Part shown: one piece after another, positions 51,264 through 59,234 of the stretch
Position numbering within the stretch: position 1 is the stretch's first letter
Layout of the letters: the number at the start of each line of letters is the position of its first letter
NCBI GenBank assembly: GCA_965224415.1
Contig: CBDCZB010000001.1
Location: 372,001 to 436,000 of the forward strand
From: DAOUJI01 sp965224415
GTDB taxonomy: Bacteria; Chloroflexota; Dehalococcoidia; Lucifugimonadales; JAGWBF01
Direction: 5' to 3'
DNA: 64,000 nt
The notes under the pieces: generated by a model
What the model was told of the DNA's origin: nothing
The model's input: the letters and a program-made list of their open reading frames with translations, nothing else
Database searches by the model: none
Made by a program: the position numbers and the translations under genes

Positions 51264-51601
51264 ATGGGGCTGGACGTAGGGGTGGTTACCATAAAATATA
51301 TTGAGATGCCACTCCAGCCTGTGTACGGCTTTCTTGGGCACATGGCAGTCGACATCAATCTTGGGTGGCAAGACCCTGACTACGAGAACGACCCCAATTA
51401 TGCCTGTGACCCCTACACGTGGGGCGGCGGTTGGGAAGGCAACACCCTGGTTGACTACAGCCGGTCTTACTTGTCCTGGAAAGCCGTTCAGTGGACCGAC
51501 ACCCAGGGTATCAGCCCTAGGGGAAAGAGGAGTTGGAACGCTGGATTGCGGGTCTGCCCTGGAACGACGCCGACATGGTGACCCTTTTTATGACGGTCTG
51601 A
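51264..51601 (+). pseudogene. Small acidic protein, copy B, broken by a one-base deletion
   Basis: A paralogue of 49035-49370: MGLDVGVVTIKYIEMPLQPVYGFLGHM, YTWGGG, SRSYLSWKAVQWTD, GISPRGK. After GISPRGK the frame as written reads RSWNAGLRVCPGTTPTW and stops at 51581. The other frame from there reads EELERWIAGLPWNDADMVTLFMTV and stops at 51601, which matches copy A (SWIADLSWNGDYITLHL). Adding one A to GGAAAGAGG (about 51521-51530) restores the full protein of about 112 residues. It is either a true frameshift or a homopolymer sequencing error. Upstream of the ATG the sequence (GGTGAAGCATGGGGCT) also resembles copy A. Confidence 0.8.
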
Positions 51602-51603
51602 AC

Positions 51604-51759
51604 ATGGACAACAAGACACAAAGTCCTATTCCCAATGCCGCAACCCTGGAAGCCATGCGGCAGGTGCGCGACCGGGACGGGCTGACCGGGTACGCCAGTC
51701 TGGAAGAGCTAATGGCTGGGTTGAGTGAATACGACCTCGATAAGTTCCTGCCGGGGTGA
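51604..51759 (+). CDS. 51-residue RelB/DinJ-like antitoxin
   Basis: MDNKTQSPIPNAATLEAMRQ, then VRDRDGLTGYASLEELMAGL and a short acidic tail. The pattern 'IPN..T..AM...R...GL..Y.S.EEL...L' is typical of short RelB/DinJ-like antitoxins. Its ATG follows the restored stop of copy B with the same TGAACATG junction seen between copy A and the AIPR gene. No RelE/YafQ-type toxin gene follows, so it is solitary. It lies between two 11-bp direct repeats (51587-51597, 51787-51797). Confidence 0.6.
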   Translation: MDNKTQSPIPNAATLEAMRQVRDRDGLTGYASLEELMAGLSEYDLDKFLPG

Positions 51760-51796
51760 CGGCGGCTGCTTTCCGACATGCTCTGGTTTATGACGG

Positions 51797-52090
51797 TTAC
51801 AGCCGCGCGCGTTCTTCCACGGCGTCTGCGTCACTCGTGGGAGCTTGCGATGACCGGTACATGGACTCCATGTTCATCCAGAACTGAACGCTGGTGCCGA
51901 ATGCGCTGCTCAGCGCCTGGGCCGTCTCTGGGGTGATGGAGCGCTCTCCCATGATAATCTCGTTCACGAGTTGCACCGGACTTCCCAGGAGTTCAGCCAA
52001 GTACTCTTGGGTCCATCCCCGCTCTTCTATCTCGTCTTTGATGAACTCCCCTGGAGGGAAAACCTCGGCTGGCATATGTTCAGCGCTCAT
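51797..52090 (-). CDS. higA: HigA family addiction-module antitoxin
   Basis: 97 residues. The start MPAEVFPPGEFIKDEIEERGWTQEYLAELLG with SPVQLVNEIIMGERSITPETAQALSSAFGTS is the HigA/VapI XRE-type helix-turn-helix (about 13-70). FWMNMESMYR is the typical C-terminal helix. HigA neutralises the HigB mRNase and represses its own operon. The gene order here (HigB fragment, then HigA, minus strand) is the normal one for this family, but the toxin is incomplete. Confidence 0.9.
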   Translation of the reverse strand: MSAEHMPAEVFPPGEFIKDEIEERGWTQEYLAELLGSPVQLVNEIIMGERSITPETAQALSSAFGTSVQFWMNMESMYRSSQAPTSDADAVEERARL

Positions 52091-52107
52091 GGCCTCTTCC
52101 TCTTCCG

Positions 52108-52254
52108 TTAGTGATAGTCTTCTATCCCTAAGATAACCACAGTCTTGCCTTGAGGCCCACTTTTCAATTCTATCATCAATCTGTATTGGTCATTGAGGCG
52201 CATGGAATAGTTGTTGGGATTGGACCGCATCCTTTCGAAATGCAGCGACTTCAT
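52108..52254 (-). pseudogene. HigB toxin fragment (C-terminal half)
   Basis: 48 residues too short for most ORF searches: MKSLHFERMRSNPNNYSMRL, then NDQYRLMIELKSG and a terminal VVILGIEDYH. This matches the C-terminal half of HigB/RelE-type toxins (N-rich loop, YS.RiNDQYR.......IVDYH). The usual N-terminal 40-45 residues are absent. In frame, only 9 codons precede the ATG before a stop. The dispersed repeat at 52283-52362 lies where the missing part should be. Distance to higA is 17 nt. Confidence 0.75.
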
Positions 52255-52282
52255 CGAAACGAACAACAAACCCAGCAATCCC

Positions 52283-52362
52283 TAAGACGCTAAGGCGCAA
52301 GGACGCAATGCGAAGTCCCACGTGAAACCATTGCGCCATAGCGTCTCCGCGTCATTGCGTTC
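52283..52362. repeat. Dispersed 'GACGCTAAGGCGCAAGGACGCAATG' repeat (copy 2, long form)
   Basis: The left arm has AAGACGCTAAGGCGCAAGG and ACGCAATG. The right arm has CATTGCGCCATAGCGTCTCC and CGTCATTGCG, in inverse orientation. Together they form a large imperfect inverted repeat. Its left arm matches the element at 5306-5333. It separates the higB fragment from the flavoprotein gene; no gene lies in 52255-52455. Confidence 0.6.
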
Positions 52363-52455
52363 CCCCGCCCCCGCCACTTGCCGAAAACTAGCCGCAACGG
52401 TACACTCAGGCTTGCCTTTTGGCTGGACATTTGATACGGGGGAAGGTGACCGAGC

Positions 52456-53940
52456 ATGACTATGGGAGCCTCTAGGAAATATGATGTCATCGTGGTGGGC
52501 GCAGGCAACGCCGCGTTGACCGCCGCCCTGTCAGCCCATCAGAGGGGGGCCAAGGTCCTGGTGCTGGAGAAGGCCCCGGAGGCCGAAAAGGGCGGCAACA
52601 GCAGGTTCAGCGGCGGACTGTTCCGGTTCGCCTATGAGGGAATCGAAGACCTGAAGCCCCTTCGGCCCGACGTTTCCCAGAATGAATGGGACAGGGTCGA
52701 GGCGGGCGCCTACGACCCCAGCGCGTACATGGCCGACATCATGCGTGTCACCGAGGGCGAGGCCAACAAGGAGCTTTGCGACGTGCTCACCAAGGAGTCC
52801 CTCTCGACGGTGATGTGGATGACCGACCTGGGGGTGCGTTGGGAATGGACCTTCCTCTGGTCCCAGACCGGCGGAGATCGGATCAGGTTCACCCCCGGCT
52901 CCGTGCTCGGAGCGCGCAACAAGGGTGTGGGTCTGATGGAGCATTTGTATGCCGCCACCGAACAGGCGGGCATCGAAATAGCCTACCAGGCCAAGATGGT
53001 TGGGTTCATGCAGGACGACATAGGCCGGGTGCTGGGAGTGCGCATCAGGACTCCCTCCGGCGTGGAGGACGTCGCCGCGGGCGCCGTGGTGCTGGCATCA
53101 GGCGGGTTCGAGGCCAACACCGAGATGCGGGCCAGGTATCTGGGCCAGGGCTGGGACCGGGTCAAGGTGCGGGGCACCAGGTTCAACACCGGCGAAACGC
53201 TGCGCATGGCCCTGGACATCGGCGCCATGCCCGCGGGCCACTGGCAGGGCTGTCACGCCACGCCCATCGACGCCAACGCCGCCGCCGTGGGCGAGCTGAG
53301 TATGACCGACCTGACCAACCGGCTCTCCTATCCCTTCTCCATCATGGTCAACAAGACGGGACGGCGTTTCGCCGACGAGGGAGAGGACACCGGCGGCTAC
53401 ACCTACGCCAAGATGGGCCGCATGATAATGAACGAGCCCGGCGGAGTGGCCTACCAGATATTCGACCAGAAGACCCTCCACCTGCTGGAGGAACGCTACG
53501 AGACGGGCGTGCCGGTCACCGCCGACACCATTCCGGAGTTGGAGTCCAACCTGGGGCTGCCCTCCGAGACGTTGGTGGAGACGGTGAGGGACTTCAACGC
53601 GGCCTGCCGACCGGGCGAGTTCGACCCTGGAATCAAGGACGGTGTGAGGACCCACGGCCTGGAGCTTCCCAAGTCCAACTGGGCCCTGCCTATCGACCAG
53701 CCGCCCTACGTGGTGTATCCCGCGTCCTGCGGCATCACCTTCACTTTCGGCGGCGTCAAGATTGACACCGGCGCACGGGTGATCAGCACGGAAGGCGAGC
53801 CCATCCCTGGCCTCTACGCCACCGGCGAGATAACCGGCGACTTCTTCTACCACAACTACCCCGGAGGCACGGGGCTGGTGCGTGGCGCCGTTTTTGGCCG
53901 CATTGGGGGAGACAACGCCGCCAGAGAGGCCCTACGCTAA
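52456..53940 (+). CDS. FAD-dependent oxidoreductase, TcuA/fumarate-reductase-like
   Basis: 494 residues. N-terminal FAD motif VIVVGAGNAALTAALSA (about 11-27) with the acidic LEKAPEAEKGGNSRFSGG; C-terminal GLYATGEITGDFFYHNYPGG. It fits the FAD-dependent tricarballylate dehydrogenase/fumarate reductase flavoprotein family. The reaction is probably a dehydrogenation of a di- or tricarboxylate or a steroid-like ketone; the substrate cannot be fixed. GGAAGGTGA before the ATG. It stands just upstream of an MmgE/PrpD gene, which handles related carboxylates in other bacteria. Confidence 0.88.
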   Translation: MTMGASRKYDVIVVGAGNAALTAALSAHQRGAKVLVLEKAPEAEKGGNSRFSGGLFRFAYEGIEDLKPLRPDVSQNEWDRVEAGAYDPSAYMADIMRVTEGEANKELCDVLTKESLSTVMWMTDLGVRWEWTFLWSQTGGDRIRFTPGSVLGARNKGVGLMEHLYAATEQAGIEIAYQAKMVGFMQDDIGRVLGVRIRTPSGVEDVAAGAVVLASGGFEANTEMRARYLGQGWDRVKVRGTRFNTGETLRMALDIGAMPAGHWQGCHATPIDANAAAVGELSMTDLTNRLSYPFSIMVNKTGRRFADEGEDTGGYTYAKMGRMIMNEPGGVAYQIFDQKTLHLLEERYETGVPVTADTIPELESNLGLPSETLVETVRDFNAACRPGEFDPGIKDGVRTHGLELPKSNWALPIDQPPYVVYPASCGITFTFGGVKIDTGARVISTEGEPIPGLYATGEITGDFFYHNYPGGTGLVRGAVFGRIGGDNAAREALR

Positions 53941-53958
53941 TAGCCGCACCTCAATTTG

Positions 53959-53998
53959 TTCCCTCTCCCCTGGCGGGAGAGGGTTAGGGTGAGGGGAA
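53959..53998. repeat. Dispersed CCCTCTCCC-type palindromic repeat (copy 3)
   Basis: TTCCCTCTCCCCTGGCGGGA, then GAGGGTTAGGGTGAGGGG, in the orientation opposite to copy 2. It fills the gap between the flavoprotein and PrpD genes. Confidence 0.75.
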
Positions 53999-54010
53999 AT
54001 AACCACGCGA

Positions 54011-55354
54011 ATGAACGAGACACGAACCCTGGCTGAATTCACCGCCGGAACGGCTTACTCCGACCTGCCTCCCGACGTGGTGGAGGCGGTGCGGGTCTAT
54101 ATCCTGGACGACCTGGCCAGCGGCTTCGTGGGCGCATCGACGCCCTGGGCCGGTATGGCCGGAGCGCTGGCTAGGGAGAGCGCTCCCAACGGGGCCTGCT
54201 CCGTATTCGGCGTCGGCTGGACCACGTCCCCGTCCTACGCTTCCCTGGTCAACGGCGTTATGATTGGAGGCTTCGAGACCGACCACGCCTACTTCGCCGG
54301 CTCATGCCATCCCAGCGCCGCCGTGTTTCCGGCGGCCCTTGCGCTTGCCGAGCGGGATGGTATAGACGGCCAGGGGGTCATCACCGCCGTGGCTACGGGG
54401 TACGAAGTCACCTGCCGCGTAGGAATGGCGGCCACACGGGCCGTCGAGGACCAGGCAGGGTTTCATGGGCCCGGAACCAACGCGTCCTTTGGGGGCGCGG
54501 CGGCGGCAGCGAAGCTCTTGGGCCTGGATGCAAAGGGGGTGTCCAACGCCTTGGGCATAGCCGGTTCCCACGCCGGAGGGCTGCTGGAGTTCTCGAAAGA
54601 GGGCGCCATGACCAAGCGGCTGCACGTGGGCCGTGGCTGCCAGATGGGATTGGAGGCTGGAATTCTTGCGGCGAGCGGGTTCACGGGGCCGTCCACGGTG
54701 TTGGAAGGAGAGAAGGGTTTCCTCAAGGTCTACTCCCCCGATCCTCAACCCCACCTGCTCGTGGAGGGACTGGGATCGCGCTACATACTAATGGACATGA
54801 CTGTGAAGGCCTACGCCTGCCACGCTTCATTCCATCCCATCATCGACGGCATACACAAGTTCGTGGTGGAACACGGTTCGGGAGTACACAGTCTCAGCAT
54901 TGCGGGGACAAAGAGGATGGTGGACCGGCATGGACAGAGGGAGCCGGAGACGGTGCTGGGCGCCCAGTACAGCCTCCCCTTCTCCGCGGCTGTTGCCGTT
55001 TGCCGCGACATAGCGGACCCGTCGGTGTACAACGACAAAACCCTCTGGGACCCAGCAGTCAGAGACTTGGCCAAGAAAGTGGAACTTTCCGACGACGGGC
55101 GGTTCGGGCAGCCAGGCGGCCCGGTGGGAGAGGTCACAGCCACCGTCGATGGCGTTGCTCATACCTTCCAGGCAATAGACTGGAAGGGCGCCCCTGGCAA
55201 CCCTTACAGCTACGATGAGATGGCCGACAAGTTCCGCAGATATGCCTCGCCGGTCATTTCCGATGCCCAGGCTCAGCGTATCGTGGATGCCGTCCGCTCG
55301 CTGGAGTCTCTCGACAACGTGGGAACACTGGCCCGCTTAGTTCGATCGGAATAG
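54011..55354 (+). CDS. MmgE/PrpD family protein
   Basis: 447 residues. Helical PrpD fold signatures: ALARESAPNGACSVFGVG, FETDHAYFAGSCHPSAAVFPAALALAERDG, NALGIAGSHAGGLLEF, and MTVKAYACHASFHPIIDG. The family includes 2-methylcitrate dehydratase, aconitate isomerase and aconitate decarboxylase. With the tricarballylate-dehydrogenase-like gene before it, a role in tricarboxylate turnover is plausible but not shown. Confidence 0.9.
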   Translation: MNETRTLAEFTAGTAYSDLPPDVVEAVRVYILDDLASGFVGASTPWAGMAGALARESAPNGACSVFGVGWTTSPSYASLVNGVMIGGFETDHAYFAGSCHPSAAVFPAALALAERDGIDGQGVITAVATGYEVTCRVGMAATRAVEDQAGFHGPGTNASFGGAAAAAKLLGLDAKGVSNALGIAGSHAGGLLEFSKEGAMTKRLHVGRGCQMGLEAGILAASGFTGPSTVLEGEKGFLKVYSPDPQPHLLVEGLGSRYILMDMTVKAYACHASFHPIIDGIHKFVVEHGSGVHSLSIAGTKRMVDRHGQREPETVLGAQYSLPFSAAVAVCRDIADPSVYNDKTLWDPAVRDLAKKVELSDDGRFGQPGGPVGEVTATVDGVAHTFQAIDWKGAPGNPYSYDEMADKFRRYASPVISDAQAQRIVDAVRSLESLDNVGTLARLVRSE

Positions 55355-55360
55355 TTTGCC

Positions 55361-56266
55361 ATGCCCCTCAAGATAGGAATCATCGGGTTCCCTATCCGCC
55401 ACTCGATCTCTCCAGCCTTCCAGCAGGCGGCGTTTGACCATTACGGCATCGACGCCCGATACCAGCCCTGGGAAGTTGACCCTAAGGACCTGGGCGCATT
55501 CATGGAATCCATCCGGGCTCCCGATGCCATAGGAAACAACGTTACCGTGCCCCATAAAGAAGCAGTCATGGAGCATCTGGACGAGGTGGAGGACTGGGCG
55601 CGGCAGGCTGGGGCCGTTAACACGGTGGTCAACCAGAATGGAAAGCTGGTAGGCCACAACACCGACGGCGTGGGTTTTCTGAGAGGACTCACGGAGAACA
55701 GCGGATTCACGGCTGCAGGCGCCAGGGTCGTGATATTCGGTGCTGGGGGTTCAGCCAAGGCTGTGGCACTGGCCCTGGCCGGAGAGGGTGTCTCGTCCAT
55801 TACCATAGTGAACCGGACTTTGGAGCGTGCTGAGAGACTAGCGGAACTAATAGCAAGCGGAGGGCCGAGCGGCCTCAGCGTGGACGCCGTTCCTCTGGAC
55901 GACGAGGACCGGATCACGCGGGCGGCTGCGGAGAGCAGCCTACTGGTCAACAGCACCAGCATGGGAATGCTCCACGGGCCGGACGAGCCGGGCAGTCCCA
56001 TCCAAGCCCGGCATATACCCACAGGGGTCGTCGCCTATGACCTGGTGTATAATCCATCGGAGACGCCCTTCCTGCGGGAAGCGGCAAAAGCAGGCGCCGT
56101 AGCCATAGGCGGGCTTTCGATGCTGGTGCACCAGGGAGCCAGGGCCTTTGAGCTTTGGACCGGCAAAGAGGCGCCCGTGCAGGTGATGATGAACGCCGCT
56201 GTCGAGGCTATGTCGGGGACCCTCACCCCCGGCCCCTCTCCCCAAGGGAGAGGGGGGCCTAACTGA
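55361..56266 (+). CDS. aroE: Shikimate dehydrogenase with repeat-derived C-terminal tail
   Basis: 301 residues. GFPIRHSISPAFQQAAF binds shikimate; NVTVPHKEAVM has the catalytic Lys; GAVNTVV and HNTDGVGF have the Asn and Asp; GAGGSAKAVALAL is the NADP motif. It reduces 3-dehydroshikimate. The last 14 residues (TLTPGPSPQGRGGPN) are encoded by the palindromic repeat at 56221-56259 and are not part of the family, so the true gene end was probably altered. First gene of aroE-aroC-aroK-aroB. Confidence 0.95.
   Translation: MPLKIGIIGFPIRHSISPAFQQAAFDHYGIDARYQPWEVDPKDLGAFMESIRAPDAIGNNVTVPHKEAVMEHLDEVEDWARQAGAVNTVVNQNGKLVGHNTDGVGFLRGLTENSGFTAAGARVVIFGAGGSAKAVALALAGEGVSSITIVNRTLERAERLAELIASGGPSGLSVDAVPLDDEDRITRAAAESSLLVNSTSMGMLHGPDEPGSPIQARHIPTGVVAYDLVYNPSETPFLREAAKAGAVAIGGLSMLVHQGARAFELWTGKEAPVQVMMNAAVEAMSGTLTPGPSPQGRGGPN
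56221..56259. repeat. CCCTCTCCC-type palindromic repeat (copy 4), inside the aroE 3' end
   Basis: CCTCACCCCCGGCCCCTCTC, then CCCAAGGGAGAGGGG. Its translation (LTPGPSPQGRG) forms the aroE tail. Confidence 0.75.
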
Positions 56267-56279
56267 AAGTCGGCGTGAC

Positions 56280-56315
56280 TCCCTCTCCCTCTGGGAGAGG
56301 GTTGGGGTGAGGGGA
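56280..56315. repeat. CCCTCTCCC-type palindromic repeat (copy 5)
   Basis: TCCCTCTCCCTCTGGGAGAG, then GGTTGGGGTGAGGGG, in inverse orientation to copy 4 and 20 nt from it, so copies 4 and 5 form a facing pair between aroE and aroC. Confidence 0.75.
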
Positions 56316-56342
56316 GGAGCCAACACTCGGAGGGCATGAACG

Positions 56343-57524
56343 ATGATCCGGTTTCTTACGGCGGGTGAGTCCCACGGCCAGGGTCTGGCCATAATCGTGG
56401 AAGGCGTACCGGCCGCCCTGGACCTGACAGAAGACGACATTAACCGCCACCTCGCCCGCCGCCAGAGAGGCTACGGACGTGGCGGCCGGATGCTCATCGA
56501 GCAGGACAGAGTCCACATCGTGTCGGGCGTGCGCCACGGCAAGACGCTGGGAAGCCCCATCGGCATGACCATAGAGAACAAGGACTGGGTGAACTGGCAG
56601 GAAAAGATGAGCGTTTCCCCCATCGAGTCGGAGGTGGATAGGGTCACCCGGCTGCGCCCCGGCCATGCCGACCTGCCCGGAGCGATGAAGTACGGCTTCG
56701 AGGACGTACGGAACGTGCTCGAAAGGGCCAGCGCCCGTGAGACCGCAGCTAGGGTCGCCGCTGGGTCCGTGGCCATGCGGTTGCTGGATGAGTTCGGCAT
56801 GAACCTGTACAGCCACGTACTCTCCATTGGAGGCGAATGGGCCAACGTGGAATGGCCCATTGACTGGCGTCAGGTCGAGGAGTCCGAGGTGCGCTGCTCG
56901 GACGAGGTTGCCGCCAAGAAGATGATGGCCATAATCGACGAGGCCAAAGAGGCCGGGGACACCGTGGGCGGAGTGGTCGAGGTAGTCGCCACGGGCGTGC
57001 CCATAGGCCTGGGTTCCCACGTCCACTGGGACCGAAAGATAGACGGGCGGATTGCCCAGGCTCTCATGTCCATACCAGCCGTCAAAGCGGCCTCTATAGG
57101 CGAGGGATGGGAGTCGGCGAACCTCAGGGGGTCTCTGGTGCACGACGTCATAGACCCGGTGTCGGACCCGGACCGGCCCTGGACCCGCCGCACCAACCGC
57201 TCCGGCGGCACCGAGGGCGGCATGACTGATGGCATGCCTCTGTTGGCCCGCTTTGCCGTAAAGCCCATCTCAACGCTGGTCAATCCCTTGCCGTCGGTGG
57301 ACTTGGACACCGGCGAGCTGGTGCAGGCCCACTACGAACGCTCCGATGTGTGCCAAGTCCCTCCGGCGGGAGTCATAGGCGAGTCAATGGTGGCCCTGAC
57401 CTTGGCTGACGCATTCATGGAAAAGATGGGCGGCGACAGCATACCCGAGACCAAGCGCAACTACAGCTCCTACTTGACTACGGTGCGCCCAAGGAACTCG
57501 ATGCCTGGGCGGGACTCTCAATAG
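56343..57524 (+). CDS. aroC: Chorismate synthase
   Basis: 393 residues. Converts EPSP to chorismate with reduced FMN. Motifs: FLTAGESHGQGL, RRQRGYGRGGRM, RPGHADLPGAMKYGF, ERASARETAARVAAGSVA, and the C-terminal CQVPPAGVIGESMVALTLAD. GGAGG lies upstream of the ATG. Confidence 0.97.
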   Translation: MIRFLTAGESHGQGLAIIVEGVPAALDLTEDDINRHLARRQRGYGRGGRMLIEQDRVHIVSGVRHGKTLGSPIGMTIENKDWVNWQEKMSVSPIESEVDRVTRLRPGHADLPGAMKYGFEDVRNVLERASARETAARVAAGSVAMRLLDEFGMNLYSHVLSIGGEWANVEWPIDWRQVEESEVRCSDEVAAKKMMAIIDEAKEAGDTVGGVVEVVATGVPIGLGSHVHWDRKIDGRIAQALMSIPAVKAASIGEGWESANLRGSLVHDVIDPVSDPDRPWTRRTNRSGGTEGGMTDGMPLLARFAVKPISTLVNPLPSVDLDTGELVQAHYERSDVCQVPPAGVIGESMVALTLADAFMEKMGGDSIPETKRNYSSYLTTVRPRNSMPGRDSQ

Positions 57525-57534
57525 GCGGCTTCCG

Positions 57535-58083
57535 ATGGGGAACATAATCCTCGTGGGGTTCTCAGGCACGGGCAAGAGCCAGGTAGGACGAGTTGTCTCC
57601 AACGAGCTGGGCTGGACATTTGTGGACATGGACCTTGAGATCGAGGCCAGGGAGGGCAAGTCCATTCAACGCATCTTTGCTGAGGACGGGGAAGACGTGT
57701 TTCGGGGCGTGGAAAGGCTAGAGCTGCACCGTGTCGCACAAGGCTCCAGACAGGTCATATCCACTGGCGGCGGGGCCATGGCGGACCCTGACAACCGAAA
57801 CACGCTACTGGGCGCAGGGCTGGTCGTTTGCCTGGACGCCTCGCCTGAATCCATATATCAACGGTTGCGCGGCAGCCAGGCCGGACCATTGGAACAGAGG
57901 CCTATGCTCACTGTACAGGACCCCTTGGGGCGCATCAGGGAGCTAAAAGCGAGCAGGCAGGAGTCCTATTTAAAGGCGCATGAGATCGTGGACACCGACG
58001 GGCTGTCCGTCGAGCAGGCTGCGGGCAAAGTGATCGAACTGTGGCGTCTCCGGTCCCAGCAAACGGAAGGAACGGCTGCATAG
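57535..58083 (+). CDS. aroK: Shikimate kinase
   Basis: 182 residues. Walker A GFSGTGKS at 8-15, DMDLEIE (Mg and shikimate Asp), FRGVERLEL, and STGGGAM at about 80-86 are the standard SK set. It phosphorylates shikimate. Starts 10 nt after aroC. Confidence 0.95.
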   Translation: MGNIILVGFSGTGKSQVGRVVSNELGWTFVDMDLEIEAREGKSIQRIFAEDGEDVFRGVERLELHRVAQGSRQVISTGGGAMADPDNRNTLLGAGLVVCLDASPESIYQRLRGSQAGPLEQRPMLTVQDPLGRIRELKASRQESYLKAHEIVDTDGLSVEQAAGKVIELWRLRSQQTEGTAA

Positions 58084-58106
58084 CAGCACGGAAGCAAGGA
58101 GAAAGC

Positions 58107-59234
58107 ATGGACCAATCCAAGACCGCCGCGGTGGTCAATCACGCAGGTGGCAGTTATCCAATTCTGGTGGATTGGGGCCTATTGGATGATCTGGGCGACC
58201 ATCTGTTGGAAACAGGGATACGCGGACCGGTCTACGTCATCAGCGACAGCAACGTCTTCCCCAGCCACGGGCGCACCGCCCAGCGGTCTCTCCAGAAGAG
58301 CGGAATAGAAGCCCACTGCTTCATTCTGCCCGCAGGCGAACAGAGCAAGAGCCTGGACGTGGCGGAGAAGGTGTACCAGTGGCTTGTGGAGCGGAGAGCC
58401 GAGCGGGGACACACTATCATAGCCGTAGGCGGCGGGGTCGTGGGAGACTTGGCCGGATTCGTCGCAGCCACCTTCCTCAGAGGAATGCCCTTTGTTCAGG
58501 TTCCCACCAGCATGGCGGCGATGGTGGACGCCTCCATAGGCGGCAAGGTGGCCGTTAATCTTCCCCAAGGGAAGAACCTGGTGGGCGCTTTCTACCAACC
58601 CAAGGCCGTCCTGGCCGACGCGTCCGCCCTGTCGAGCCTTGGGACCAGGGAGTTGGCCGAGGGATGGGCGGAGGCGATCAAGCACGGGCTTATCCTTGAC
58701 TCCGAGTTGTTCGACCTGTTTGAGGAGTACGCGGAGTCACTGGCTGGCCTGAACGATGAGTCCACGGGCGGTGACGTGCGGGAGCTGGCCGTCCAGGTCA
58801 TCAAGCGGAGCATGGCCATCAAGGCCGAAATAGTAAGCCAGGACGAACGAGAGACCCTGGGCATCCGGACTCTGCTCAACTACGGCCACACCATAGGCCA
58901 CGGAATCGAAGCCGCCGCCGGATACGGTGAGTACATGCACGGCGAGGCGGTTTCCGTCGGGATGATGGGCGCCGCCGGCATAGGCCAACAGCTGGGGTTT
59001 ACAGACCCGGCTCTGGTGGAACGGCAGCGTCGAATTCTCCAGCGGTTCGGACTGCCTGTGGAAGCTCCCGGGGTTGACCCGGAGAAGGTCTTGGCGGCCA
59101 TGACTATGGACAAGAAGACGGAAGCAGGCGCTGTGAAGTGGGTGCTTCTCGAAAGCCTGGGCAAGGCCGTGGTGAGCCGGGATGTCCCACAGGAATTGGC
59201 GCAGGAAACAGTCCGCGCTCTGTGTTCTACGTAG
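58107..59234 (+). CDS. aroB: 3-dehydroquinate synthase
   Basis: 375 residues from the ATG at 58107, with AAGGAG 5 nt upstream; an in-frame start at 58041 would overlap aroK. NAD and metal sites: GGGVVGDLAGFVAATFLRG, PTSMAAMVDASIGGKVAVN, EGWAEAIKHG, and the histidines in LNYGHTIGHGIE and MHGEAVSVGM. It makes 3-dehydroquinate from DAHP, the product of aroF in the other cluster. Confidence 0.97.
   Translation: MDQSKTAAVVNHAGGSYPILVDWGLLDDLGDHLLETGIRGPVYVISDSNVFPSHGRTAQRSLQKSGIEAHCFILPAGEQSKSLDVAEKVYQWLVERRAERGHTIIAVGGGVVGDLAGFVAATFLRGMPFVQVPTSMAAMVDASIGGKVAVNLPQGKNLVGAFYQPKAVLADASALSSLGTRELAEGWAEAIKHGLILDSELFDLFEEYAESLAGLNDESTGGDVRELAVQVIKRSMAIKAEIVSQDERETLGIRTLLNYGHTIGHGIEAAAGYGEYMHGEAVSVGMMGAAGIGQQLGFTDPALVERQRRILQRFGLPVEAPGVDPEKVLAAMTMDKKTEAGAVKWVLLESLGKAVVSRDVPQELAQETVRALCST

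Noticed and set aside
52686..53765. A 359-residue open frame on the plus strand
   Set aside because: It is an Arg/Gly-rich shadow in another frame of the FAD-dependent oxidoreductase gene.
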